Translations under genes and position numbers: made by a program
Notes under the pieces: model-generated
The model's input: the letters and a program-made list of their open reading frames with translations, nothing else
Told to the model about the DNA's origin: nothing
The model's database searches: none
Assembly (NCBI GenBank): GCA_045585835.1
Contig: JAZMZG010000013.1
Location: 62,001-126,000 of the forward strand
DNA from: CALCTE01 sp045585835
GTDB lineage: Bacteria > Bacillota > Clostridia > Oscillospirales > CAG-272
DNA: 64,000 nt
Direction: 5' to 3'
Part shown: in pieces, positions 44,665-53,481 of the stretch
How positions within the stretch are numbered: position 1 is the first letter of the stretch
Layout of the letters: each line of letters opens with the position of its first letter

Positions 44665-44748
44665 TGGTGCGGACAACAGGACTTGAACCTGCACGCTGAA
44701 AGCAATGGAACCTAAATCCATCGTGTATGCCAATTTCACCATGTCCGC
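44665..44748 (-). tRNA. tRNA-Leu (anticodon UAG), CCA encoded
   Basis: On the minus strand the 84-nt gene starts GCGGACA and ends TGTCCGCACCA, with a perfect 7-bp acceptor stem. The anticodon loop TTTAGGT gives UAG (reads CUA and other CUN codons). A variable arm of class II length and the T-loop GTTCAAGTC are present. The 3' CCA is encoded. The gene stands alone, bounded by its own promoter and a terminator. Confidence 0.95.
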
Positions 44749-44751
44749 AAG

Positions 44752-44820
44752 ATAGAAGCAACATTTGAATGATACCACGTTAAGTCTATTTTGTCAACGG
44801 GTAAATAATGTTGCTTCTAT
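44752..44820. repeat. 14-bp inverted repeat flanking the tRNA-Leu promoter
   Basis: ATAGAAGCAACATT (44752-44765) and AATGTTGCTTCTAT (44807-44820) are perfect reverse complements separated by 41 nt. The tRNA promoter lies entirely inside the loop. Confidence 0.9.
44769..44797 (-). promoter_or_regulatory. Promoter of tRNA-Leu
   Basis: On the minus strand: TTGACA (44797-44792), a 17-bp spacer, TATCAT (44774-44769). Transcription would start about 10-15 bases before the mature tRNA 5' end. Confidence 0.85.
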
Positions 44821-44823
44821 ATA

Positions 44824-45330
44824 TTATTTGTTTGTATCGCTGTTATACTTTATTCCGTGAATAAATCCGTTTACGTCTGCCGAGCACACATCGCCCGCAA
44901 TTACCTTGTTTTTATAAACGATCAAGTTTAAATATACCGTTTGAGTCGTATCGGGGTAGTTCGTTATAACGTAAGTATAACGCTTTGCGGTTTTACCTTT
45001 GTACTTTTCCAAATTCAGCTTTTGTTCTTTTTGAATCTCGTTATATTTCAGATATACGTTGTTAAATTCATTTGGAATTACAACGTCAACTATCTCGATG
45101 GGATTTTGTTCAACGGTCCAGCCTAAAGATGCTATAAATTCGTTCATATCATTGACGTCTTTAAGCTTAAAGAATCTGATATCGCCGCTTGTTTCTGTTG
45201 TTGCCGTAACAGGCAGTGTTGATACGTCATCGGTTGGTAAGAAAATGATAAGACAAGCGATAAGCGCAATTGAAAATAACGAAAGCGCTACGGTTTTTAC
45301 GGTTGATGCTTTTAAAGTATATACGAACAT
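44824..45330 (-). CDS. DUF4830 membrane-anchored protein
   Basis: 168 residues. One N-terminal membrane helix (about 12-32) is followed by a Ser/Thr-rich linker and a domain I recognise as DUF4830. Its pattern includes FIASLGWTVEQNP, VVIPNEFNNVYLKYNEIQ and the C-terminal IAGDVCSADVNGFIHG. The domain should lie outside the membrane. GAAAGGAATAAA precedes the ATG. The gene lies downstream of tadA on the minus strand; function is unknown. Confidence 0.78.
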   Translation of the reverse strand: MFVYTLKASTVKTVALSLFSIALIACLIIFLPTDDVSTLPVTATTETSGDIRFFKLKDVNDMNEFIASLGWTVEQNPIEIVDVVIPNEFNNVYLKYNEIQKEQKLNLEKYKGKTAKRYTYVITNYPDTTQTVYLNLIVYKNKVIAGDVCSADVNGFIHGIKYNSDTNK

Positions 45331-45385
45331 ATTTTATTCCTTTCGAATTTTTTATCTGTTACATATATACTTAAAAAATTATTAT

Positions 45386-45847
45386 TTATGACTTTTTTCT
45401 GAGCTCTGTAAAAAACGAGGTCAAAATATTTGAGCATTCTTTTTGAAGAACACCGCTGCTTACCGAAGGCTTATGGTTATACGGAAGCTCGAACAAATTA
45501 ACAACACTTTCGAGCGAGCCGGATTTTTTATCGTAAGCCCCAAATACAACTCTTTCGATTCGTGAGTTTATAATTGCGCCGGCACACATAGGGCAGGGTT
45601 CAAGCGTTACGTACATCGTGCAGCCGGGAAGTCTCCAACCGCCAAGCTTTTTACAAGCCTTGTCAATAGCAGCTATCTCTGCATGTTTTAAGGCGTTTTT
45701 GTCTATCTCCCGTCTGTTATACCCCCTTGCGATAATAACGCCGTCACGGACGATTACAGCACCTATAGGGGCTTCACCTAAAGCGGCGGCTTTCTTTGCG
45801 CATTTTAGAGCTTCTTTCATAAAGCGCTCATCGTTATCGTAATGCAT
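45386..45847 (-). CDS. tadA: tRNA-specific adenosine deaminase
   Basis: Converts A34 to inosine in tRNA-Arg(ACG). ATG 45847 is preferred, behind AAAGGAG; a longer open frame upstream would overlap the divergent promoter. The zinc-binding HAEIAAID (catalytic Glu) and PCPMCAGAI motifs are present, and the protein is 153 residues, as expected. The downstream DUF4830 gene is read in the same direction after a 55-bp gap. Confidence 0.95.
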   Translation of the reverse strand: MHYDNDERFMKEALKCAKKAAALGEAPIGAVIVRDGVIIARGYNRREIDKNALKHAEIAAIDKACKKLGGWRLPGCTMYVTLEPCPMCAGAIINSRIERVVFGAYDKKSGSLESVVNLFELPYNHKPSVSSGVLQKECSNILTSFFTELRKKS

Positions 45848-45885
45848 CAAAAATTCTCCTTTTTTATTTAAAATGCAATTTTTCT

Positions 45886-45914
45886 TTGACAATAGCTAAA
45901 TTATTTGATATAAT
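45886..45914 (+). promoter_or_regulatory. Promoter of the ABC-F gene
   Basis: TTGACA, a 17-bp spacer and TATAAT with an extended TGA. Transcription should start near 45921, which leaves almost no leader before a GTG at 45931. Confidence 0.87.
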
Positions 45915-45930
45915 AAAATATAAACGTGAG

Positions 45931-47841
45931 GTGAGTGACATAATCGCGATAGGTTGCGAAAAGATTGAAAAATCTTTCGGCGTTGAAAAAGTTTTAAGAG
46001 ACGTGACCTTTACCTTAAATGAAGGTGAAAGGCTTGGTATTGTCGGTGTTAACGGTGCCGGCAAATCAACACTTATAAATATAATAAGCGGTAAAATAAC
46101 CGACTATAACGGAAACGTTTTCGTTGCTAAAAATTCTAAAATCGGTGTTTTGCAGCAACATACGGAATTTGTTGCAAACAACACCGTATTCAATGAGGCG
46201 ATTTCAGGCTTTTCCGATTTATTTGAAATGGAAAACAAGCTTGAGCGGTTACACGAAAGAATGATGTCGGGTGACATAACCGCCTCCGATGAATACACGA
46301 GGCTATTTGAGCGATTTACCGCAAATGGCGGGCTTGAGTACAAGTCACGGACGAAGAGTACGCTAATCGGACTCGGGCTTGGAGAAGATAAGTTTGACTT
46401 AAATTGCAGTGACCTTTCAGGCGGACAGAAAACGATTCTTGCTCTAACGAAGCTTCTGCTTTTAAATTATGATATTTTGATATTGGACGAGCCGACCAAC
46501 CACCTTGATTTAAATGCACTTGCTTGGCTTGAAAAATTTATTTCAAATTACGGTAAAACTATCCTTATTATTTCTCACGACAGATATTTTCTTGACAAAA
46601 CGACAACAAAGACTTTAGAAATACTCAACGGCAAGGGTAAAATTTACAACGGTAACTATTCGTCGTTTATCAAACAAAGGCAAAAAGATAACGAAATCAC
46701 ACAAAAGCACTACGATAACCAACAAAAAGAAATCGCACGTCTTAGGGCGTATATTGAACAGCAAAGACGTTGGAACAGAGAAAGAAATATTATTGCCGCC
46801 GAGAGCAGAGAAAAGGCAATAGACCGTATGAAGCTTGTAGATGCTCCCGAAAAGGAACCCGAAAAAACGAAGCTTCACTTTGCAGATGCTCCCGAGTGTG
46901 CCAATGACGTTCTTGAACTTATTGGGCTGTCCAAAAGCTTCGGTGACAATAAATTATTTTCTAACGTAAGTTTTTTAATAAAACGTAAGGACAGAGCATT
47001 TATTTTAGGTGATAACGGTACCGGAAAATCCACGCTTCTTAAAATATTGATGGGCAGAATCACTGCCACCGGCGGCGAATTTGTTTACGGAAATCGCGTT
47101 GTGCCTGCGTATTACGATCAAGAGTATCAGGAACTTGATCCTCAAAATACAGTTCTTGACGAGATATATTATTCTGCCGATACGGACGTTTCCGTAACGA
47201 AAATAAGGACTATACTCGGATCGTTTTTGTTTTCAGGTGACGACGTATTCAAAAAGGTTGCCGATTTAAGCGGAGGGGAGAAGGCAAGACTTACTTTTGC
47301 AAAGCTTGTACTTAAACCATCCAATCTGCTTATTTTGGACGAACCGACAAACCATCTTGATATAAACACAAGAGAGGTTTTGGAAGAGGCGTTGTTTGAA
47401 TATGAGGGTACGATTTTAGCTGTTTCTCACGACAGATATTTTATAAATAAGCTGTCAACGAGAATACTTTATCTTGAAAACAATGCTATCCACGATTATA
47501 AAATGGATTATGAGCATTTTAAAGAAAGTTATGACGCCGATTCTTCGTCTCAAGTAGCTCAAACCGAATCAAAACAAGGACGGGGGAAGGAAAGCTATCT
47601 TTCCGAGAAAAAACGAAAGTCCGACCTTTTAAAGTTAAGAACAAGATACGAAAAGCTTACAAAATTAATTGAGGAAAACGAATCAAGGATAGCAAAAATA
47701 AATGAGCTTCTTTCAAGCGAGGAGATTTCTTCCGATTATATGAAAGTACAAGAGCTTTCGCTTGAAATAGACGAATTAACAAACGCCAATGCTTCATATT
47801 ATGAAGAATGGGAAACCTTATACGGAGAGCTTGAAGAATGA
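45931..47841 (+). CDS. ABC-F type ATPase (ribosome-associated family)
   Basis: Two ABC domains in one soluble chain without membrane helices. The first has Walker A GVNGAGKST, signature LSGGQKTIL and DEPTNHLD; the second has GDNGTGKST, LSGGEKARL and DEPTNHLD. The arm between them and a charged linker (ERNIIAAESREKAIDRM) lead on, and the C-terminus is a coiled coil. GTG 45931 is the first conventional start, but the better SD (GAGGTGAG, 45928-45935) is spaced for ATA 45940, which would begin at the family-typical N-terminus. About 636 residues. Likely a translation factor or antibiotic-protection protein; the type is not resolvable. Confidence 0.88.
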   Translation: MSDIIAIGCEKIEKSFGVEKVLRDVTFTLNEGERLGIVGVNGAGKSTLINIISGKITDYNGNVFVAKNSKIGVLQQHTEFVANNTVFNEAISGFSDLFEMENKLERLHERMMSGDITASDEYTRLFERFTANGGLEYKSRTKSTLIGLGLGEDKFDLNCSDLSGGQKTILALTKLLLLNYDILILDEPTNHLDLNALAWLEKFISNYGKTILIISHDRYFLDKTTTKTLEILNGKGKIYNGNYSSFIKQRQKDNEITQKHYDNQQKEIARLRAYIEQQRRWNRERNIIAAESREKAIDRMKLVDAPEKEPEKTKLHFADAPECANDVLELIGLSKSFGDNKLFSNVSFLIKRKDRAFILGDNGTGKSTLLKILMGRITATGGEFVYGNRVVPAYYDQEYQELDPQNTVLDEIYYSADTDVSVTKIRTILGSFLFSGDDVFKKVADLSGGEKARLTFAKLVLKPSNLLILDEPTNHLDINTREVLEEALFEYEGTILAVSHDRYFINKLSTRILYLENNAIHDYKMDYEHFKESYDADSSSQVAQTESKQGRGKESYLSEKKRKSDLLKLRTRYEKLTKLIEENESRIAKINELLSSEEISSDYMKVQELSLEIDELTNANASYYEEWETLYGELEE

Positions 47842-48110
47842 ATATTTTAGCCCTATATCTTTATATTATAAATATTTTTTCTTATTTTTATATGCGCTAC
47901 GATAAACAGTGCGCAAATAAAAATATGCGCCGCGTAGCCGAATTTACGTTTTTTTATATTGCACTTGCGGGCGGTGGACTCGGTATCGTTATCGGCTCAC
48001 ATACTTTTAACCATAAGACGCAAAAATATCTGTTTGTAAAGACTATACCCGTTATAACCGTTGCAGAAGCGCTGATTTTTGCTTTGTTATTTATCTTTAT
48101 CGGTGTTTAA
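47838..48110 (+). CDS. DUF1294 small membrane protein
   Basis: 90 residues with three hydrophobic helices. The central motif YMRYDKQCANKNMRRVAE followed by a Gly-rich helix GGGLGIVIGSHTFNHKTQK is the DUF1294 pattern. Its ATG overlaps the ABC-F stop by four bases. Its last 24 bp overlap the 3' end of the opposite Crp/Fnr-type gene. Function unknown. Confidence 0.85.
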   Translation: MNILALYLYIINIFSYFYMRYDKQCANKNMRRVAEFTFFYIALAGGGLGIVIGSHTFNHKTQKYLFVKTIPVITVAEALIFALLFIFIGV

Positions 48111-48731
48111 ATAAAATCGGTTCAGATGGTAATTTATGATTCCTTCAGCTTTCATTTTCGAAAGCTCTCTTGATAAAGCGGCTCTGTTGACACCGAGATA
48201 ATCCGCAAGAGCGTTTCTGTTAAACGAAAGTATAACTTCGCTTTTGTTTGGACGGGAAAGCATGGTCAGCACTTTTTCTCTGATAGTCTTTTTGGATAAT
48301 ACGTTGATTCTGAAATTAAAGTCCAATAGCTTTTCGGAAAGCATTTTCACGAGATTATGCATAAATTTCAAAGTATAGTTTTCAGCCGTAGAAAGATTCT
48401 TGACGTCAAGCCAAAGAATCTTACTTTCTGTCTGTGCGCTTACACATACGTCGGCAAGTATGTCTGTATTGGATAAAGCTTGTCCGAATATTTCACCTAC
48501 ATTAAGAACGGAAAGAATTATGACATTTCCTTCGGAGTCACTTCTAGTCGAAACGACGCTGCCGCTTGTAACTATACCCGTTTTGCTTTGTTTTTCAAAC
48601 GGGCGTACGATAGTTTCGTTTTTTGCATAACTTCTTTCTTTTGCATTTAAAAAGACAAGTAGTGATTGTATTTCGTTGTCTGTAAGCCCTTCGAAAAGAG
48701 CGCAGTCTTTTAACGTTTTAGTAAAAGCCAT
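48087..48731 (-). CDS. Crp/Fnr family transcriptional regulator
   Basis: About 214 residues from ATG 48731 (GGGGGT SD four bases upstream). An N-terminal cyclic-nucleotide-binding-type beta-roll (FEGLTDNEIQSLL, LNVGEIFGQAL) precedes a long dimerisation helix and a C-terminal winged helix (NRNALADYLGVNRAALSRELSKM). It lacks the N-terminal Cys cluster of Fnr, and Arg/Glu ligand residues of Crp are not evident, so the effector is unknown. It resembles the HcpR/CooA-like regulators of clostridia. Its end overlaps DUF1294 in a convergent arrangement. Confidence 0.88.
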   Translation of the reverse strand: MAFTKTLKDCALFEGLTDNEIQSLLVFLNAKERSYAKNETIVRPFEKQSKTGIVTSGSVVSTRSDSEGNVIILSVLNVGEIFGQALSNTDILADVCVSAQTESKILWLDVKNLSTAENYTLKFMHNLVKMLSEKLLDFNFRINVLSKKTIREKVLTMLSRPNKSEVILSFNRNALADYLGVNRAALSRELSKMKAEGIINYHLNRFYLNTDKDK

Positions 48732-48757
48732 ATTTACCCCCTGTATCACTTATTAGT

Positions 48758-48786
48758 ATAATAACACAGTTTGTCCCTTTTTTCAA
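48758..48786 (-). promoter_or_regulatory. Promoter of the Crp/Fnr-type gene
   Basis: Minus strand: TTGAAA (48786-48781), a 17-bp spacer, TATTAT (48763-48758). Confidence 0.65.
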
Positions 48787-48802
48787 GTATGAAAGGATAT
48801 CT

Positions 48803-49780
48803 ATGATTAACGAAGAAAAAAAGAAGCTGAATAAAAAAGCTGTTATTGAATGGCTTTTTGTTTTACCTATGTTAGTGTTGCTTGTTATATTCGCAGTAAG
48901 AATATTCAGGTATAACGAAAGACCTTTTGCCTCTGAACTGATATGGAGCGAAAATGCTATCAGACTTTACAATGAATCTCCCGATGATTTTGTAGTATAC
49001 AGTATACCTACGGCGGCAATATCCAAAGGAATAGACTATACTTTAAGCGGAAATAAGATAGATGATACAACGAATTATACAGTCAGCAACATCGTTTATT
49101 TTGAAAAAACCAAAGAATTGCAGTTTACAGTGAAGTATCCCGAAAGAGAACTACTTGACAAAAGTGAAATTTTGCCGTATAAGTATGTATTGGAAGATGA
49201 TAAGTTTAAAACCTACACCCCTTCCGATATACAAACGAAAGTCATAACCGGATATGTATATTGCAGGGTGACTGTACCCGATATTGATATCTTCTCAACG
49301 AATACGATAGCGTTTTTGTTACAAAAAGACGGACAGACCGTTGATGCAAGACTTATGTACAGTACGCTTGACAGAATCGGAGAGAGTTATTCTTTGCAGA
49401 GTATTGCTTACTCTCAGGGAAAATACAAGTTATCGTTTATGCTTCGTATTGCTAAAGATATTGACTTTACCAATGACGACATAAAGATTTCAGCTGACGG
49501 AAAATTGCTTGATTACACCATTGATGAACGTACCGGTAAAGGCAATTATAAGCTATTTTTTATAGAGATTTCAAATATAGATTTAATAAACTATGAAAAT
49601 ATTGATTTCTATATAGGTAACGATAAAGTTCGAATATACGATATAGCAAAGGATAAAACGGTATATGACGAGCTTTCGACCGAAGATTATGAATGCGCAG
49701 CGTTTTACGTTCAAGCTGATGACCTTTTTGTCACGCCCGTTAAGACGATAAAATACGATGCACCACAAAACGAAAAATAA
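48803..49780 (+). CDS. Membrane-anchored beta-rich protein, function unknown
   Basis: I do not recognise this 325-residue protein. A short charged cytoplasmic tail (about 1-12) precedes one membrane helix (about 14-33). The rest, predicted outside, is rich in alternating beta-strand patterns (YTVSNIVYFEKTKELQFTVKYP) and Asp/Tyr residues, without Cys clusters or catalytic motifs. It may contain two repeated beta domains (about 45-165 and 170-290); a repeat was not proved. AAAGGAT precedes the ATG. It lies just before malic enzyme but need not be functionally tied. Confidence 0.6.
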   Translation: MINEEKKKLNKKAVIEWLFVLPMLVLLVIFAVRIFRYNERPFASELIWSENAIRLYNESPDDFVVYSIPTAAISKGIDYTLSGNKIDDTTNYTVSNIVYFEKTKELQFTVKYPERELLDKSEILPYKYVLEDDKFKTYTPSDIQTKVITGYVYCRVTVPDIDIFSTNTIAFLLQKDGQTVDARLMYSTLDRIGESYSLQSIAYSQGKYKLSFMLRIAKDIDFTNDDIKISADGKLLDYTIDERTGKGNYKLFFIEISNIDLINYENIDFYIGNDKVRIYDIAKDKTVYDELSTEDYECAAFYVQADDLFVTPVKTIKYDAPQNEK

Positions 49781-49797
49781 TTTTAGGAGGTATATAT

Positions 49798-50970
49798 ATG
49801 AACATCAAAGAAAAAGCATTAAATGCTCACGAAGAGTGGAACGGTAAAATCGAAGTGGTTTCCAGAGCAAAGCTCGAAAGCAAGGACGACCTTTCGGTAG
49901 CTTATACTCCGGGTGTAGCAGAGCCTTGCCTTGAAATAAGCAAGAATGTGGATTTATCATATAAATATACGAGAAGATCTAATCTCGTAGCGGTAATTAC
50001 AGACGGTACAGCCGTTCTCGGACTTGGCGACATAGGCCCCGAGGCAGGTATGCCCGTTATGGAAGGAAAGTGCGTACTTTTCAAGACCTTCGGAAACGTT
50101 GATGCTTTCCCTCTCTGCGTTCGCTCAAAAGACGTAGATGAAATAGTAAACACGGTAAAGCTTCTTGCGGGCTCATTCGGCGGTGTCAACCTTGAGGATA
50201 TTTCCGCACCCCGTTGCTTTGAGATTGAGCGCCGTTTGAAAGAATGCTGCGATATTCCCATCTTCCACGATGACCAACACGGCACAGCAGTTGTTTCTCT
50301 TGCTGCTATGATGAACGCTTGCAGACTTACGGGACGTTCCATGTCTTCTCTTAAAGCCGTTGTAAACGGTGCGGGCGCCGCAGCGATAGCTGTAACGAAG
50401 CTTTTGATAGCTTTCGGTCTCAATGACGTTATTCTTTGTGACAGAAGCGGTGCGATTTATGAGGGCAGAGAAGGCCTTAATTCCGAAAAGCTTGAAATGG
50501 CAAAAGTTACGAATAAAGAAAAGAAAGCAGGCTCTCTCAAGGATGTGATCGTAGGTGCTGACGTATTTATCGGTCTTTCAGCTCCCGGAATGGTTACTCC
50601 CGAGATGGTAAAGTCTATGGCCCCCAATCCTATGCTTTTCCCGCTTGCTAACCCCACACCCGAGATTTTCCCCGAGGATGCACTAAAGGCGGGCGCCGCA
50701 GTTTTAGGCACAGGTCGTTCTGATTTCCCCAACCAGATAAACAACGTACTTGCATTCCCCGGAATATTCCGCGGTGCTTTGGACGTAAGAGCATCCGATA
50801 TCAATGATGAAATGAAGATAGCCGCAGCTAAGGCTATTGCGGGACTGATCAGCGACGAGGAGCTCCGCCCTGATTATATAATTCCCGACGCATTTGATAA
50901 GAGAGTTGCTCCCGCTGTTGCAAAAGCAGTTATGCAAGCAGCAAAAGATACGGGTGTTGCACGCATCTAA
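49798..50970 (+). CDS. Malic enzyme (NAD(P)-dependent)
   Basis: Oxidatively decarboxylates malate to pyruvate, giving NADPH or NADH. The 390-residue short bacterial form has AYTPGVAEPC, GLGDIGPEAGMPVMEGK, EDISAPRCFEIE, the metal and substrate motif HDDQHGTAVV and the Rossmann motif GAGAAAIA. The SD AGGAGGT is ideal. Codon use (AAG, GTT, CTC) fits a highly expressed metabolic gene. The cofactor preference cannot be decided by eye. Confidence 0.95.
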   Translation: MNIKEKALNAHEEWNGKIEVVSRAKLESKDDLSVAYTPGVAEPCLEISKNVDLSYKYTRRSNLVAVITDGTAVLGLGDIGPEAGMPVMEGKCVLFKTFGNVDAFPLCVRSKDVDEIVNTVKLLAGSFGGVNLEDISAPRCFEIERRLKECCDIPIFHDDQHGTAVVSLAAMMNACRLTGRSMSSLKAVVNGAGAAAIAVTKLLIAFGLNDVILCDRSGAIYEGREGLNSEKLEMAKVTNKEKKAGSLKDVIVGADVFIGLSAPGMVTPEMVKSMAPNPMLFPLANPTPEIFPEDALKAGAAVLGTGRSDFPNQINNVLAFPGIFRGALDVRASDINDEMKIAAAKAIAGLISDEELRPDYIIPDAFDKRVAPAVAKAVMQAAKDTGVARI

Positions 50971-50986
50971 CGTTAATTTTACAAAT

Positions 50987-51024
50987 AAAAAGATGTAAGA
51001 AATTTTCATTTCTTACATCTTTTT
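50987..51024. terminator. Bidirectional terminator overlapping the spoIIE 3' end
   Basis: A perfect 17-bp stem (AAAAAGATGTAAGAAAT and complement, loop TTTC). The minus-strand spoIIE stop (51013-51015) and last codons are part of the right arm. Confidence 0.93.
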
Positions 51025-53280
51025 TGTTTCATTTGTTAAGATTTTTATTACTGCGATAGTAATATCATCTCTTCGAACATTTGATTTTTTTGCAACATTT
51101 GTTAAGTGATTGCAAATGTAATGCGCATCCTTATTTATTACACTTATAGCTTCTGCAAAAATATTTTCATTGTTTTCGAATGCTTCGGTTGTACCATCAG
51201 AAAACATAATTATGGTATCGCCATCTGTAAGACGAAGCTTAATGCTCTCGGAAACATATTTATCAACTATACCGATAGGTGTCGTTTTAGCGTTGAGCTC
51301 ATATTTTTTACCGTTTCTTATAACAAGCGAAGAAGCGCTGCCCGCTTTATATATATTTGCTTCACCGCTAAAAACGTCTATTTGCAGAACATCCAAAGTT
51401 GTAAAGACTTCATCAAATTTTTTTAAAAGTAATTTGTTTATCATGTCTATTGATACTTTTATGCTGCACCCACCTGATATTAGTTTATTAAGCATAATGC
51501 AAGACATTCTTGAGGTACAAGCGGCTTCCGTTCCGCTTCCCATACCGTCACATATCACGGAATAATAATCGGACGGTGTGCGAAAACTGCAAATACTGTC
51601 ACCGCAGATGGGGGAGTCCTTATAGCTTATTTGTGATGAGGCGCCGTCTATTATAATTTTTGCTTTACGTGTAAAACACATTGTATACTTATTCGAATTA
51701 TATGTGATTTTGGGAGGAGCAAATTCAATACCGCAGCCGTTCGATAATACTTTTGCCAAGGTTTTAACACCAACGTTTATTTTTGTCGGTTTAACATCGT
51801 ATGCGTATGCCGTCACACCTCTTTTTCCTTGTGCATACACACCGCTGTTTTCTATTCCTATTCCGCTTAGAATATTTGCAACCTTCGAAGCAATCTCAGG
51901 ATTTGGCATAAAATCAGAGTTTTCATCGTTTAAAGAGCTTAATGCTCTTGAAATATCCATCATTGAACTTGCGCTTTCGATGCAAGAATCATTTTCGCAT
52001 TTATAAACTATAAGCTTATTGTATTCATTGTTTATAGACTTTATTATTGAGGGATTGCACGTTTTAGGGAGATTTTCTATTTTTTGTAAAGGAATATCTT
52101 TTCCTTTTTGTAAATACTTTTTTGATAGCTTAATTATACTTGAAAGACATTCTCGCCTTGAATTACATTTGTCCTTATTTTTACAGTTAGCACAAATAGA
52201 GGATAACGTATCCTTAATTATGGTACATAATTCTCTCGGTGTTGCTTCAGTTTGATGCTTACTCATACCCGAAAATATTTCCGAAAGCTCTTTATAAGTT
52301 TTAGAAAGCTTTTCTATTCTTGTATTAACGGCACTTGCGTTAGTAAAAGTTGGTACAGCATAGTCATAAATTTTTACGTTATTTTTGTTTCTATCATATA
52401 TTATTCCCAACTTCTTGCCTATAAAGGAAACTGCAACGTATATAATTATAACGAGAACTACGTTTTGAAATATACTTTCTACGGTCTTTACGTCAGATGA
52501 ATAGATACCGTATATAATTGAAATAAACAGTACCGAGCAAATAGCAACTATATCCGAAAAGTTGCAAATAATTCCAAAGACTATAGCGCAAATTGCGATT
52601 AGAGGGGCATATACGGCGGCATCGGCACCGCTTGCAAGCCCGCATATAAGGCCGATTACACCGCCCCTCATAAACCCGTATTTTGCGCTTGCAAAGATTG
52701 ATAATAAAAACGCAAGGACTACGGCGGGATAAAAACCGTAAATATCTAATGCGTTTAATGCAAAAAGTGCCGTAAACATAAGCGCTGATGCACCGGCATC
52801 GTTTAAGTTTTCAAATCTTTCTTCGGGTAAGAAGTAGACGGAATATAAGAAAGTGAAGGTAACGGACAAAACTATAGTAAAAACAGAAAACAAGAGATTT
52901 ACGGAAGAAAAGCCGCCGACGATAAACTTTTCAAGCGATAAAAACGCCGCTGAACTTGCCGCTGTGACGATCTTTTTGACAAGTGACTCGTTGAATTTCA
53001 TCGAAGAGAAATACGTCCTTAAAACTATTGTTACGAGTATCGCCGCCGCATAAGGAAAGCCAAAATCGGGGAAGAGTATTGCTCCCAAAAACGCTCCTAA
53101 AAACGAAGCCAACGGATATTTATTCACACTTGCGCAGATGGCTATTCCGAAGGGGAGAGAGTTAAGTAAAAATTCGGTTGAAGAAAAAACGAATGCAAGT
53201 ACAAAATAGAATAAAGCGGTAAGTATTTTTTTAAGTGACACCTTGTTAAAGTATTGTTTCAGCTCTCTTATCATTTCCAT
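51013..53280 (-). CDS. spoIIE: Stage II sporulation protein E (PP2C phosphatase)
   Basis: Forespore phosphatase that dephosphorylates SpoIIAA and so activates SigF; it also links to the polar septum. About ten N-terminal membrane helices occupy residues 20-310. A Cys-rich central region (CANCKNKDKC, then REC) and the C-terminal PP2C domain follow. The PP2C domain contains CDGMGSGTEA, with the metal-binding Asp, and ends in FSDGTTEAFENNE. ATG 53280 is used; GTG 53301 is in frame but the GAAAGGAC SD lies just inside that extension. About 755 residues is normal (Bacillus 827). Confidence 0.93.
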   Translation of the reverse strand: MEMIRELKQYFNKVSLKKILTALFYFVLAFVFSSTEFLLNSLPFGIAICASVNKYPLASFLGAFLGAILFPDFGFPYAAAILVTIVLRTYFSSMKFNESLVKKIVTAASSAAFLSLEKFIVGGFSSVNLLFSVFTIVLSVTFTFLYSVYFLPEERFENLNDAGASALMFTALFALNALDIYGFYPAVVLAFLLSIFASAKYGFMRGGVIGLICGLASGADAAVYAPLIAICAIVFGIICNFSDIVAICSVLFISIIYGIYSSDVKTVESIFQNVVLVIIIYVAVSFIGKKLGIIYDRNKNNVKIYDYAVPTFTNASAVNTRIEKLSKTYKELSEIFSGMSKHQTEATPRELCTIIKDTLSSICANCKNKDKCNSRRECLSSIIKLSKKYLQKGKDIPLQKIENLPKTCNPSIIKSINNEYNKLIVYKCENDSCIESASSMMDISRALSSLNDENSDFMPNPEIASKVANILSGIGIENSGVYAQGKRGVTAYAYDVKPTKINVGVKTLAKVLSNGCGIEFAPPKITYNSNKYTMCFTRKAKIIIDGASSQISYKDSPICGDSICSFRTPSDYYSVICDGMGSGTEAACTSRMSCIMLNKLISGGCSIKVSIDMINKLLLKKFDEVFTTLDVLQIDVFSGEANIYKAGSASSLVIRNGKKYELNAKTTPIGIVDKYVSESIKLRLTDGDTIIMFSDGTTEAFENNENIFAEAISVINKDAHYICNHLTNVAKKSNVRRDDITIAVIKILTNETKKM

Positions 53281-53373
53281 ATCAAGTGCTTGTCCTTTCA
53301 CGTTTCATATCTATATTGTAGTACAAAGGATTTTTGATTTTTAGCACATTATGTATGGAACTTTAGTCCTATT

Positions 53374-53382
53374 TTTGTCGGT
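53374..53382. promoter_or_regulatory. Candidate Spo0A box in the spoIIE-AraC divergent region
   Basis: TTTGTCGGT resembles the Spo0A box (consensus-like TTTGTCGAA). It lies about 95 bp before the spoIIE start. Weak evidence from one short match. Confidence 0.3.
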
Positions 53383-53452
53383 TTGAATAAATTACGTAAT
53401 AATGATATTAAACACTGTAAGAAATTGTCATTTTTGTTTATTGCATTTTATA

Positions 53453-53481
53453 TTGACTTTTTGGAATTCTTTTGCTAATGT
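53453..53481 (+). promoter_or_regulatory. Promoter of the AraC-family gene
   Basis: TTGACT, a 17-bp spacer, TAATGT with an extended TGC. The -10 is not perfect. Confidence 0.5.
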
